Assembly (NCBI GenBank): GCA_016713535.1
Contig: JADJOY010000004.1
Location: 62,001-126,000, forward strand
Origin: Deltaproteobacteria bacterium
GTDB lineage: Bacteria; JADJOY01
Length of the DNA: 64,000 bases
Direction of reading: 5' to 3'
This document shows positions 47,340-56,823 of this stretch, piece by piece. Under the pieces are notes generated by a model. The model made no database searches, was not told where the DNA came from, and saw only the letters and a list, made by a program, of their open reading frames with translations. Each line of letters begins with the position of its first letter. Position 1 is the stretch's first letter. Position numbers and translations under genes: made by a program.

Positions 47340-47965
47340 GGTGTCCTCTTCGGGCGTCGCGCGCGACGGGTGGCGCGCTGCTCGGTTCGAAGTTGGCGGA
47401 AGAGAGCGCCGAGCGCCCATGCCGAGGCTTCGCCGGCCGCGCGGCCGTCGAGGCCCCACAAGTCGCGCATGGCCAGCCAGGCGTGACCGCTCATCAGGAG
47501 GTGGAGGATCGCCAGTACCTGGGTGCGCTTGGGATCCGCGAGGTCGCCCGTCCAGGCAGAGAGCGCCTGCTCGAGCGTCTCGCGGCGCTCGGCGTTCCAG
47601 CTCTTCTGCATCTCGCGGCCTTCCTTCGACGTGAGGGAGGCCGCGAGCAGCGGCGCGAGCTCGTCGGCGGCCGCGAACTCGGCGCGAACCTGGGCGAGGA
47701 GCCCGGGCTCGGTGGTGGCGAGGGCGACGTCGCCGCGACGCTCGTTCATCCAGGTCCAGAACGCGCGCAGGAGCTCCACCTTGTTGGGGAAGTGGCGGTA
47801 CACGGTGATCTCGCGAACGCCCGCGCGCGCCGCGATGGCCTTGTAGGACGCGGCCTCGAGGTCGCCCCCGCGCAGGATCGCCTCGACGGCCTCCAGGATT
47901 CGCTCACGGGTCGCGGCCGATTGGTCGGCGCGCAGCGAGGAACGATAGGTAGGTGTGGCCTTCAT
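47336..47965 (-). CDS. TetR/AcrR-family repressor
   Basis: A 209-residue regulator. The helix-turn-helix is AASYKAIAARAGVREITVYR followed by HFPNKVELLRAFW. The C-terminal ligand domain is helical with AILHLLMSGHAWLAMRDLWG. It is first in a coupled run with a small membrane protein (GTG/TGA overlap). A perfect palindrome covers its own start codon, so strong autoregulation is expected. The ATG at 47965 is supported by the palindrome-centred promoter. Confidence 0.93.
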   Translation of the reverse strand: MKATPTYRSSLRADQSAATRERILEAVEAILRGGDLEAASYKAIAARAGVREITVYRHFPNKVELLRAFWTWMNERRGDVALATTEPGLLAQVRAEFAAADELAPLLAASLTSKEGREMQKSWNAERRETLEQALSAWTGDLADPKRTQVLAILHLLMSGHAWLAMRDLWGLDGRAAGEASAWALGALFRQLRTEQRATRRARRPKRTP

Positions 47966-48005
47966 GATGATAGTGAAACTATCATCATGAAGGAGAGGCT
48001 GTCAA
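47961..48005 (-). promoter_or_regulatory. Promoter and perfect palindromic operator of the TetR gene
   Basis: TTCATGATGATAGT (47961-47974) and its exact complement ACTATCATCATGAA (47978-47991) flank GAA: 14-base arms. On the minus strand a consensus -35 TTGACA lies at 48005-48000, and the palindrome covers the -10 (GATAGT after N16 or ATAGTT after N17). The start codon at 47965-47963 is inside the palindrome, so the mRNA would be leaderless or nearly so. Confidence 0.8.
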
Positions 48006-48071
48006 CGAGCGGCGATCCGGCGCCCGGTCCCCGCCGCTCGATTCGTCGGCGGGGGCCGCCGCGGGGCGGCG

Positions 48072-48938
48072 TCAGCGCAGCAGTGCGTCGGCGAGGCGGG
48101 ACGCGGATTCGGGGGGGCCATCGACGAAGAACAGCGTGGGCTCGGTCAGCTCGAGCTCCATCAGCACCGGCCGTCCGTCGGTGTCGCGCGCCATGTCCAC
48201 GCGCGCGAACGCCAACCCGCGTGCGTCGGCGGCCTCGAGCGCCCGCGCCGCGAGCGCGCGCTCGTCGTCGTCGATCGGTACCGGCACTCCTTCGGGGCCG
48301 GCCCACCGCCCGCCCTGGAAGAGCGAGCGCTTGCGGACCGCGTGCGAGAGCTCGCCGTCGATGTGCACGAGGCAACGTTCGCCGACGTCCTCCACCGACG
48401 CGACGTAGCGCTGCACCAGCATGTCGCGCTCTGCGCTGAGCCGCGCGAAGCGCGCCTCCTGCTCGGCGCTCGGCGCTGCGTCGACACCGAAGGTCTCCCA
48501 CGAATCGGCCGAGATCGCGGGCTTGGCCACCGCACGCGGCCAGCCCCGCGCACGCACGATCTCTGCGAGCGTCACTCCCGTGCCCCGGCGGACCAGCTCG
48601 GTCGGCGTGACCGGAACGCCGTGGGCGGCGAGCTCGAGCATGTACCCCTTGTGGAGATTCCAGCGCACGAACCGCAGCGGATTCACCAGCCGGGCGACCG
48701 CCGACACCTGCTCGGCCCAGCGCAGGAAAGCGTCCGGGCGGCGGAAATAGTCCCAGGTGGAGCGCAGCACCACGGCGCGTGCGGCCGACCAGTCGAACTC
48801 GGTCGCGTCCCAGGGCACCGCGCGCCACGTCGCGCCCCGTTCCTCGAGTGCGCGGGCGAGTGGGGCGTCGTCCTCCCACAGCGCCGGGTGCTCGCCGTAG
48901 GTCGCGAGGACGACGTCACCGGTGGGGCTCGATGCCAT
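48072..48938 (-). CDS. ATP-grasp domain protein
   Basis: A 288-residue protein of the ATP-grasp group that resembles the DcsG/RimK-like ligases. An N-terminal Rossmann-like domain has EDDAPLARALEERGATWRAV and LRSTWDYFRRPDAFLRWAEQ, a signature of this subgroup; AVAKPAISADSWETFGVD is the ATP-binding strand and VLMELELTEPTLFFVDG the metal-binding end. It would form an amide or ester bond with an amino acid, but no partner genes indicate the product. It lies 52 bases downstream of the ExbD operon; the ATG at 48938 was preferred to 48989. Confidence 0.8.
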   Translation of the reverse strand: MASSPTGDVVLATYGEHPALWEDDAPLARALEERGATWRAVPWDATEFDWSAARAVVLRSTWDYFRRPDAFLRWAEQVSAVARLVNPLRFVRWNLHKGYMLELAAHGVPVTPTELVRRGTGVTLAEIVRARGWPRAVAKPAISADSWETFGVDAAPSAEQEARFARLSAERDMLVQRYVASVEDVGERCLVHIDGELSHAVRKRSLFQGGRWAGPEGVPVPIDDDERALAARALEAADARGLAFARVDMARDTDGRPVLMELELTEPTLFFVDGPPESASRLADALLR

Positions 48939-48990
48939 GGGTTGGCCTCGGAGCATCGGCGCCGTCGGGTCGCGCGGCGCGCGAGGCAAG

Positions 48991-49512
48991 TTACGGGGCC
49001 GGCGCGGCGGGCGGCGCGGCGGGCGGCGCCGGTGGAGCGGGCGGCGCGCTGCCGTCGGGGGGTGCCGCCCCGTTTGCCGCTTCGCCGCTCAGCGCCTGGA
49101 TGAGCGTCGCGATCGTCACGGCGTGGCCAGCTCGAGCCTGATCCATCACCTGCACGGCGTAGCCATACGGAACCGCGTCCTCGGCGTCGAAGAAGAGCGT
49201 GTGGTCGTCGCGCGCCGCGAACATGCGCTTGAGGCGCTCGGGAAGCTCGTCGTAGCCGACCACCTGGCTGTTGACGGTGATGGTCTTGTCCGCCGAGATG
49301 CGCAGGACGAGCGGGGGGGTCGGATCCTTGGGCTGCTCCTCCTCGACTTCCTTCTTCTCCTGCTTGGGCGTGTGCACCCAGAACTTCTTGGTGAGCAGCG
49401 GCGTGAGCACCATGAAGATGATCAGCAGCACGAGCACGACGTCGATCAGCGGCGTGACGTTCATCACCGGCGTCACGTCCCCCTGGTTGCCGGTGTTGAG
49501 GTTCATGCCCAT
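48991..49512 (-). CDS. exbD: ExbD/TolR family protein, second copy
   Basis: A 173-residue inner-membrane protein with one N-terminal helix and a periplasmic domain. MNVTPLIDVVLVLLIIFMVL contains the aspartate that carries protons. The periplasmic part is about 100 residues with a long alanine/proline-rich tail, unlike the first ExbD. Two ExbDs with one ExbB and one TonB are also seen in Xanthomonas-type tonB-exbB-exbD1-exbD2 clusters. Separated from the first exbD by three bases. Confidence 0.92.
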   Translation of the reverse strand: MGMNLNTGNQGDVTPVMNVTPLIDVVLVLLIIFMVLTPLLTKKFWVHTPKQEKKEVEEEQPKDPTPPLVLRISADKTITVNSQVVGYDELPERLKRMFAARDDHTLFFDAEDAVPYGYAVQVMDQARAGHAVTIATLIQALSGEAANGAAPPDGSAPPAPPAPPAAPPAAPAP

Positions 49513-49515
49513 GGG

Positions 49516-49995
49516 TCAGCCTCCCGTACCCTGGGCCGCAGCCTCGGGGGCGGCTCCCATTTGACCGCCCTGCTTGGCCTTCTCGCCGACGAGCAGCGAC
49601 ATGCCGGGGAACCCGATCTGCTGGCAGCGGAAGAACATCTCGCGGACGTCGCCGTAGGTCAGGTTCGAATCGGCACGCAGGACCAGGCGCCGGTCGGGAT
49701 CCGCGGCGTGCTGATCCATCAAGTAGGCGACGATCTTGTCGAGGTCGTACTTGTCCTTCTCGACGTAGTACTCGCCCTTCTTGGCGACCGTGACCTTGAT
49801 GGGGTCGAACTGCCCCTTCATGTCGGGATCGGGGTTGAAGATCCCGGGGAGCTCGACCGGGATGTCCTGCTCGAGACGCGGCGCCACGACCATGAAGATG
49901 ATCAGTAGCACCAGCACGATGTCGACGAGCGGCGTGACGTTCATGTCGGGCCGAACGTCGACCGCCCTCGCGCTACCCTTGGTGATCCGTGCCAC
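49516..49995 (-). CDS. exbD: ExbD/TolR family protein, first copy
   Basis: A 159-residue inner-membrane proton-channel subunit. MNVTPLVDIVLVLLIIFMVV holds the essential aspartate. The periplasmic domain reads RLVLRADSNLTYGDVREMFF. It partners ExbB and TonB to energise outer-membrane receptors, here probably the receptor at 53648-56483. It starts 38 bases after the exbB stop. Confidence 0.93.
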   Translation of the reverse strand: MARITKGSARAVDVRPDMNVTPLVDIVLVLLIIFMVVAPRLEQDIPVELPGIFNPDPDMKGQFDPIKVTVAKKGEYYVEKDKYDLDKIVAYLMDQHAADPDRRLVLRADSNLTYGDVREMFFRCQQIGFPGMSLLVGEKAKQGGQMGAAPEAAAQGTGG

Positions 49996-50033
49996 GGTTC
50001 GCTTCCCGCTGAGCTAGGTGCGGTTGGACTGGC

Positions 50034-50741
50034 TCAGGCGCGGGCTGCGCCGCGCGCGGGAGTCTTTGCCTGACGCTCGGCCCAGTCCTCGACGGTGTCG
50101 AGGAGCTCGCCCGACGCGTTCTTCAGCAGCAGCTCTTCCTGGCCGATCTTGGTGGACAGGTAATTGAACGCGAACACGGCTGGGATGGCGACGAACAGAC
50201 CGAACGCCGTCTCGATGAGCGCTTCCGAGATACCGGCCGAGACCGACGCCAGACCTCCGGAGCCGGTGGCCGCGATGCCCTGGAACGCCGAGATGATGCC
50301 GAGCACCGTACCGAGCAGCCCGACGAACGGCGCGGTCGAGCCGACCGTCGCGAGCACCCACATGCCGCGTCGCAGGTCCGCCGCGATCTCTTCCATGAAG
50401 CGCTCCATGAAGCGCTGCGTCTGGTCGAGCGGGGTGAGGCCCGAGACTTCCTCCGCGGCCACGGCGTTCTTGTAGGTCGAGAGGCCGGCCTTCACGATCC
50501 GCGCGAGGTGGCCGTTCTTGAAGCTGTCGGCGGCCTCGATCACGCCGTCGAACTTGCCGGCGTTCATGTCGTTCGCGACGGTCTGCGAGAAGTTGCGGGA
50601 GGCGCTTCGCGAGCGGCGCAGCGTGAAAACGCGCTCGAAGAACACCATCACCGAGAACACCCCGAGAATCATCAGCGTTCCGGCGACGATGCGCGCCGCA
50701 AGGCCCATGTGCGTCCAGATCTCCAGAAGACTGATATTCAT
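50034..50741 (-). CDS. exbB: MotA/TolQ/ExbB proton channel protein
   Basis: A 235-residue inner-membrane protein with three helices: an N-terminal one (IVAGTLMILGVFSVMVFFER) and two in the C-terminal half. ATVGSTAPFVGLLGTVLGII and ISEALIETAFGLFVAIPAVF are the classic ExbB/TolQ helices with the conserved threonine and glycine pattern. The ATG at 50741 (GAGGGTCCG upstream) gives the usual N-terminus; the earlier start at 50843 adds serine-rich shadow residues. Second gene in tonB-exbB-exbD-exbD. Confidence 0.94.
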   Translation of the reverse strand: MNISLLEIWTHMGLAARIVAGTLMILGVFSVMVFFERVFTLRRSRSASRNFSQTVANDMNAGKFDGVIEAADSFKNGHLARIVKAGLSTYKNAVAAEEVSGLTPLDQTQRFMERFMEEIAADLRRGMWVLATVGSTAPFVGLLGTVLGIISAFQGIAATGSGGLASVSAGISEALIETAFGLFVAIPAVFAFNYLSTKIGQEELLLKNASGELLDTVEDWAERQAKTPARGAARA

Positions 50742-50784
50742 CGGACCCTCGTTCGACAGGTTCGAAAGGCGACGTCGGCGCGAC

Positions 50785-51565
50785 TCAGATGTCGAGCTTG
50801 AACTTGACCTTGATGTTTCGATAAACGGCGATCGGTACGCCATCGAGGCGCGCGGGCTCGTAGCGCCACGTCTTCACGGCCTGGATCGCCTCGGTGACGA
50901 ACGGCTCCTCGCCGTCGACGAGCTGGACGTCGGTGACCCGCCCGTCGGCGTTCACCACGATCCTGAGCGTCACGTAGCCGATCTTGCCTTCCTTGCGCAT
51001 CTCGCGCGGGTACTCGGGAGGCTTGTTCGACGACTTCGGCTTGGGTGGAACCGCACCCTCGGGGAGGTCGATGATCCCGACCGTGCCACCGGCCTTGCCG
51101 CCGGCCATGCCGCCCTCGAGACCCGCCGGGTCGCCCTCACCGGGCTGTCCGTAGACGGCGATCCCCTTGTCCTTGCTGGGATCGTCCTCGGGTGGCTTGT
51201 CCTGCGGCATCTCCTGCGGCGCCACCAGCTCCTTCGGCGGAGGGGGCGTGTCGAGGATGCGCACCTTCATGTCCTTCGGGATCACCGCCGCGGCCGCGGG
51301 AGGCGGCTTGGGGTTGGGGTGCGGCGGTTTGGGCGGCTAGGGCTTGGGGGGGCGGCGGGGGAGGGGGCTCCTCTTTCTTCACCACCGTCTCGACGAACTT
51401 GATCTCCTGGCTCTTCTCGATGGCTTGCTTGGTGCCGACGCCGAGCAGCGCCAGACCGATCAGTGCACCCCACAGGGCCGAGGAGGGAAGGAGCGCGGCG
51501 ACCCACGAGCGTGGCATCGGCTCGGTGGCGCCGTAGTGACCGAAGGTCGAGGAACTCTGTGACAT
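50785..51565 (-). CDS. tonB: TonB energy transducer (frameshifted)
   Basis: An inner-membrane anchored periplasmic protein. The N-terminal helix is SALWGALIGLALLGVG, then SQEIKFVETVVKKEEPPPPP, the TonB-like proline-rich spacer. The frame breaks near 51330 in C-rich repeats and resumes as VIPKDMKVRILDTPPPPKEL. The C-terminal domain (YPREMRKEGKIGYVTLRIVV then VKTWRYEPARLDGVPIAVYR) is the receptor-binding fold. First gene of the operon; the proline/C-rich tract makes an indel error likely. Confidence 0.88.
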
Positions 51566-51727
51566 ATCGCTCTCGGATCGTCCGGCTATGCTATCGCACG
51601 CGCGCGTGGTGGGCCAGAACCTACCGTCGTTCTTGGCACCGAACCATGCATCGCGCGAGCCGAACCACGGATTAGCGTGAGATCGCTAGTCATTTCCGGT
51701 GGCCGAGGCCGCCGCGGGGCGCCTGTC

Positions 51728-52441
51728 ATGAAGCGGGACGCGCGCGTTTTCGTGTTGCTCGTCGCGTTTGGCTTGGTCGTTTCGGTGCCTGAGCGCTCGC
51801 GGGCCGCCGCCGTCGAGGTCGTGCTGTCACCGTCGCTGCGCGCCACCGTCACGCGCATCGACCAGGTCGAGAAGGTCGCGGAGCAACAGTTCCGCGACCA
51901 TAGGACCTACGACGACTTCAGCCGCTCGGCTCGTGCCGTGCCGGCGAACGCCGTCCTGGGGCAGGTCGGCTGGGCGAACGAGCGCCTCGTCCCGTCGGTG
52001 GCGGAATACGGCGTCGAGAGCCTGGTCCGGGCGTTGATGGTCGAGAGCTTCGCCAAGGCGGGGATCACGGATCCCGCGCTCCGGCTGCGCGTGACCGTGG
52101 ATCGGATCGGGGTTCGGAACCACCCGGTCGCACCCCTACGCGGCAACAACAACTACGTCACCGGGACCTTCGAGGAGCTCGACGCGTCCGGCGCGGTGAA
52201 GCGCTCGGTCGAGGTCGTGTCCAACCTGGTGGCGAGCCCGACGTCGGACCATGGTTACCGAGGCGCGGACTTCGCGTTCGACGACAGCGACGCGAGCCGG
52301 CGCGTCGGCCCGAGCCTGGCCTATTTCGTCACCAAGGGGCTCAGGCGGCTCTACCCGGACCACGACTTCCCGAAGGTGGTCACGGTGCTGTTCGGCGACC
52401 GCGACACGTCCGACCGACCGACGCTGGTGCGCGTCCCCTGA
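51728..52441 (+). CDS. Exported protein of unknown function
   Basis: A 237-residue protein with a clear signal peptide (KRDARVFVLLVAFGLVVSV then RAAA). The mature part begins with VVLSPSLRATVTRIDQVEKV and contains RLRVTVDRIGVRNHPVAPL, GNNNYVTGTFEELDASGAVK, FVTKGLRRLYPDHDFPKVVT. It is beta-rich and has no cysteine pair or known motif. It is divergent from tonB with 162 bases between, so it may share TonB-linked control. The ATG at 51728 is chosen because the signal peptide starts there. Confidence 0.6.
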   Translation: MKRDARVFVLLVAFGLVVSVPERSRAAAVEVVLSPSLRATVTRIDQVEKVAEQQFRDHRTYDDFSRSARAVPANAVLGQVGWANERLVPSVAEYGVESLVRALMVESFAKAGITDPALRLRVTVDRIGVRNHPVAPLRGNNNYVTGTFEELDASGAVKRSVEVVSNLVASPTSDHGYRGADFAFDDSDASRRVGPSLAYFVTKGLRRLYPDHDFPKVVTVLFGDRDTSDRPTLVRVP

Positions 52442-52469
52442 GCTCGGCGAGGACCGATCGGCTCCGAGC

Positions 52470-53555
52470 TCAACGGGCGGCGGGCGCGGACGCACCGGCG
52501 AGGTCGGCGCGCGTCCGTTCCCGCATCACGGCGGCGCGCGCGAACGTGGGGTCGATCGCGAGCGCGCGGTCGAAGGCCGCGATCGCTTCGCCGGGCCGCG
52601 CGAGCCGCGTCAGCGCCACGCCGCGGTGGAAGTGGGCGCGGGCGTTCTTCGGCTCGATCGCGACCGCCGAGTCGAAGGCGGCGAGCGCCTCGGCGGTCCT
52701 TCCCTCCCGCAGTGCGAGCACCCCGAGGTTGGTGCGCGGAGCGGCGAAGTCCGCGTCGAGCTCGGCCGCGCGCCGGTAGTCGTGGATCGCATCGAGGCGC
52801 CGGCCGAGGCGCGCGTTGGCGATGCCGAGATTGTTCCACCCGCGCGCGAAGTCGGGACGGATCTCGGTGGCGATCGCGAAGTCGAGGGCGGCCCCGGACC
52901 AGTCGAGCTCGGTGCCGGCGCGGATCGACTGGTCGAGGCGCTCGTAGCCGCGATTGTTGTAGAAGTGCGCGACCGCCTCGTCGTCGTCCAAGCGTCGGTA
53001 GTAGTCGCCGCGCGGCAAGTCCCAACCGAAGTCCATGGCCAGCGTGCCGCGCTCACTCTCCACGGCGGCGGTGATGTGCCCCATGTGGACGATGACCTCC
53101 TCCTCGGTGTCGACCTCGCCCACCCGCTTCGAGGCGTCGAGGTAGTAGGCGCTCAGACCGACGCCGCGGGCGAGGCCGACGAAGATGCTCGCGAGCGTCA
53201 GGCAGTTGCCCTCGTGGCGCTCGAGGGCCTCCCCCGCCGGGATCGTCACGATCGGCGTGTAGCGCATGCCGAAGACGCCGTCGGCGAAGATCGCGTCGAA
53301 GAGCACTTGCGCCCGCTGCGAGATCGTGGCGTGCCCACCGACCACTTCGCGAGCACGCTCGATCGCGTCGGCGTCGACCTCGTGCGGCACGACGATCTCG
53401 ACGGCCGGCAGCGCGTGAAGGCGCGGCGCGAGCTCGGCACGAAGTTGCGCGGGCGAGCGGATCCCCTGCCACGAGCCGCAGCCGGCCCCGGCCACCAACG
53501 CCCATGCTGCGCAGCCCGCGAGGAGCGCCGCGGATCGCCGAGAGGTCACGGTCAC
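52470..53555 (-). CDS. Transglutaminase-like/TPR lipoprotein
   Basis: A 361-residue exported protein. The signal segment AAWALVAGAGCGS ends in a cysteine (C26) that may be lipidated, though the lipobox is atypical. Residues 80-180 resemble a transglutaminase/protease-like fold with a plausible triad C118 (HEGNCLTLASIFVGLARGVG), H160 (HMGHITAAV) and D175 (AMDFGWDL). Residues 180-350 form about four to five TPR repeats (YNNRGYERLDQSI, GWNNLGIANARLGRRLDAIH, RTNLGVLALREGRTAEALAA). It follows the receptor gene on the same strand, beyond its terminator. Confidence 0.75.
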   Translation of the reverse strand: MTVTSRRSAALLAGCAAWALVAGAGCGSWQGIRSPAQLRAELAPRLHALPAVEIVVPHEVDADAIERAREVVGGHATISQRAQVLFDAIFADGVFGMRYTPIVTIPAGEALERHEGNCLTLASIFVGLARGVGLSAYYLDASKRVGEVDTEEEVIVHMGHITAAVESERGTLAMDFGWDLPRGDYYRRLDDDEAVAHFYNNRGYERLDQSIRAGTELDWSGAALDFAIATEIRPDFARGWNNLGIANARLGRRLDAIHDYRRAAELDADFAAPRTNLGVLALREGRTAEALAAFDSAVAIEPKNARAHFHRGVALTRLARPGEAIAAFDRALAIDPTFARAAVMRERTRADLAGASAPAAR

Positions 53556-53585
53556 GAACCAGAAGGTACGCCAGTGGTGGCGCCG

Positions 53586-53622
53586 AAAAAAAGAGCGGCG
53601 GGTGGTCGCCCACCCGCCGCTC
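53586..53622 (-). terminator. Intrinsic terminator after the TonB-dependent receptor
   Basis: On the minus strand GAGCGGCGGGTGG (53622-53610) pairs with CCACCCGCCGCTC (53605-53593), a 13-bp stem with a 4-base loop, followed by seven Ts (53592-53586). It also reads as a hairpin on the plus strand but without a T-run there. Confidence 0.9.
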
Positions 53623-53647
53623 GATGCGTCGCTACGCTCGAGTCAGG

Positions 53648-56483
53648 TCAGATCTTGTAGCTGATCCGACCGAACACGAAGCGGCCGAGGAAGTCGTAAC
53701 CCTCGGTGCTGGCGTTCTGGCTGCCTTCCTGCATGAACGGGGGATCCTTGTCCAGCAGGTTGCTGACGCCGAGCGATACCGTGTAGGCGTCCCAGCTGTA
53801 GCTGCCCTCGACGTCCCAGTAGGACACCGCGTGCACGCGCCGGTATGGATCCTCGGGGCCGACTTCCTGCGACTCGGCGTCGCCGACGAAGCGCACGATG
53901 TTGTTGAAGGTGAAGCCACCGCGCGAGAACGTCGTCGACTGGTACCACTTCCACTTCGCGTAGTTGCCGGTGAGGCCGGCGATGGTACCCGCGAGCTCGG
54001 TCTTGTTGCGCTCCTGATCGAACTCGTTGAAGTTGAGCAGGTGGTTGCCGCTGAAGGTCAAGCCGATGGTGCCCACGTCGGCGGCACCGACCTTCTCGAG
54101 GTCGAAGCTGTACTGCGCGGTGAAGTCGATACCGTCGGTGAACTGCTTGCCGATGTTGTCCTGGATCGCGCTGACCTGGATGATCTGGCCGTTCGGGTCA
54201 CGGCGGATACGCGCGCAGTCCGGATCGGCGAGGCCCGAGGTCCGCCTGTGCAGTTGTCGAGGATCGACTGCTCGTCCGGGTTGGAGATCGCGTTGTCGAC
54301 GGTGATCCAGTAGTAGTCGGCGGTGAACGAGAAGTTCTCGATGAAGGTCGGGGTGATCACGGTACCGACGCTCCAGGTGTCCGCGGTCTCGGCGTCGAGG
54401 TCCGGGTTGCCGCCGATGTCGGTCGGGACCTGGTCGTTGCCCAGCGCGAGCTGGCTGTAGCCCTCCGGGATCCCGGCCGCCTGGCAGTTCGCACGCACCA
54501 CCGGGTCGATGTCCGGGTTGGTGTCCCAGTCGTTGCAGGGGTCTTGCGCGGTGTTGAACGACCGGACCGAGCCGCCGTACAGGTCGTTGATGCTCGGCGC
54601 GCGGAACGCCGTGCCGTAGATACCGCGCAGCCGGATGTCGGCGGTCGGCGCGGGAGGCTCAAGCCGCCGCGGTACACGAACTCGTCGCCGAAGGTGTCGT
54701 AGCTCGTGTAGCGGCCGGCGAGGTCGAAGGTCAGGTCCTTGAGGCCCTGGTCCTTCAGCACGGGGACGCTGGTCTCGGCGTAGACCTCGCCGAGGGTGTA
54801 GCCACCGCGGGTCGGCTGCTGCGCGTCGTTGGCCGAGTCTCCGAGGATCTGGACGGGGTCCGGCTGGTTGAAGCCTTCCTCGTCGCGCCACTCGCCGCCG
54901 ATCGCGACTTCCCAGTCGCCGGCCGGGAGCTTGACGACCGGGCCGGTGACCGAGGCGCCGAGGTTGAACTGCTCGTGCTGCTTGGTCTGCACGCCCGTGT
55001 AGCGCGAGTACGCGATCTGCTCCGGCGTCATCTGCTGCAGGCCGAAGAAGTCGCCCAGCACGCAGCCCTTGTTCGCGTTGGCGGCGCACAGCTCGGGGTC
55101 CGACTGCTCGAGCAGACGGGTCAGATTGGTCAGGTTCTCGGACCGCTGGGTGTGGGTGTTGCGGCCGTAGTTGAGGAACGAGTCGTACCCCCAGCCCTCG
55201 ACCAGGTCACCCTTGAGCCCGGTGACGATGCGGAACGTGTCCGAATCGTTCCGGTACGTCCGCTGACCGTAGTCGCTCATGCGCTTCGAGAGGCTGACGG
55301 AGTCGACCTCGGGGCCGAGCTCCGCGAGGATCGCGTCCTTCACGTCCTGCGGCAGCAGCGGGTTGCTGAGTGGGATGATCCAGCCGTTCGGGTGGGCGTT
55401 GGTGCCGCCGCCGATCGGCTCGGGGGCCAGGCGCTGGGCGCTCTGGCGATACGTGAAGAGGCCGTCCATGTAGGCCGTCACGTGGTCGTTCAGGTCGAGG
55501 TGGCCGACGCCGCCGATCGAATACCGGTTCTGCTGGCCCGTCAACCACTGGTCGTCGCCGTAGTTGTAGCGGTCGCCGCCCTGCTCGGTGACCTCGAGAG
55601 TGCCGGCCGGCTGGAACGACGCGCCGGTCGCGGGATCGGGACGGAAGTAAACGCCGGTGTCGAGGATCGTGCCCTCGGGGCGGAAGCCCGAGCCGTAGAT
55701 CTTCGAGATGGTGCCGTCCTCGTTGTAGAAGGAGCCGACCACCGGGAACTTCGACCAGTTGCGGTCCTTCTGCTCCACCTCACCCGACTGCACCCACGCG
55801 GTCATGATGGTGATGTTGCCGCGGTCGTTGTTGGCGCCCCACAAGCCCGAGAGCTGGATGGTCTCGCCGTCACCCTTGTCGGTGGCGCCGCCCATGGCGT
55901 CGAACTGGAAGCCGTCGAAGTTGTCCTTGAGGATGATGTTGATGACGCCGGCGACCGCGTCCGAGCCGTACACCGCGGAGCCGGAATCGAGCGACACCTC
56001 GATGCGATCGATCATCGCCACCGGGATGTTGTTCAGGTCCACCGCCTCGGACACGTCGCTGTTCGACGTCACGAAGCGCTTGCCGTTGACCAGCACGAGG
56101 GCGCGATCGACGCCGAGGTTGCGCAGGTCGACGAACGCCAGCCCCTGGCCGCCGTTGTTGTCGTTACGGCTGATGCCCTGGAGCGTGACCGACGGAAGCT
56201 GGGTCAGGAGCTCGTGCACCGACTGCACGCCCGACGCCTCGATCTGGCTCGAGTTCACCACCGCGATCGGCGCGTACTCCTCGAGGTTGTCACGGCCGAT
56301 GCGGGTACCCGTGACGGTCACCTCTTCCGACTCTTCCGCCGCTGCGGCCGCGGCCGAAGGCTTGGCTCCGCCGGCGGCGGCCTGTGCGCGCGCCGTTCCG
56401 GGCGCTGCCAGGATCAGAACCGCAAACCCTGCCACGAGGGCAAGGGAAGCGGCCCACCACGTTAGACCTGCTGGACGTCTCAT
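53648..56483 (-). CDS. TonB-dependent outer-membrane receptor (two frameshifts)
   Basis: A 22-strand beta-barrel receptor of about 940 residues. It has a signal peptide (ending ARA|QAA), a TonB-box-like EEVTVTGTRI, and a plug (about 60-180) with VDLRNLGVDRALVLVNGKRF and SAVYGSDAVAGVINIIL. The barrel contains YGTAFRAPSINDLYGGSVRS. The reading frame breaks near 54660 and near 54238; each resumes at once in the next frame, the last stretch ending YDFLGRFVFGRISYKI. This plug style is common in receptors for large carbohydrates, peptides or siderophores; the ligand is not known. AAAGGAGGGGGG precedes the ATG. A strong terminator follows. Confidence 0.9.
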
Positions 56484-56823
56484 GAGGACCCCCCTCCTTT
56501 GGATGGATTTCGACCGGATGCCCGGAGGGCGATCTTCCTAAAATCTCGTCGCGAAAACAAGACGTTCGTCACCAAACCGTCAAATTTCGTGAGCTTGTCC
56601 CGGGATCTCGTGGAGTGCCCGCCGGACCAGCCGCGAGTGGTCCCGGCGACCCACCGGCAAGCCCGGCCAGCATCGGGGGAGGCGGGGCTCGCGGTCCCCG
56701 GGGACCGCCGACCAGCCTGCCGAGCCGGAGAATATTCCCGAGCCGTCTAGGGGCGACCTGCCGCTGCGCCGGGCCGCCGCAGCCGTTGGGCTCGGTCGCG
56801 CGCGGTGATACCCCGGGGGGGCG
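56484..56823. promoter_or_regulatory. Divergent region between receptor and Nudix genes
   Basis: No gene was found in these 340 bases. It carries a perfect 18-bp palindrome GCGGTCCCCGGGGACCGC (56691-56708) and an imperfect AATATT-centred dyad near 56730. A weak leftward -35 TTGACG (56583-56578) lies about 95 bases upstream of the receptor start, without a good -10. Confidence 0.45.

Noticed and set aside
47986-48060. Plus-strand start codon ATGAAGGAG beside the TetR operator
   Set aside because: It is the mirror image of the TetR start created by the palindrome; no coding signal follows.
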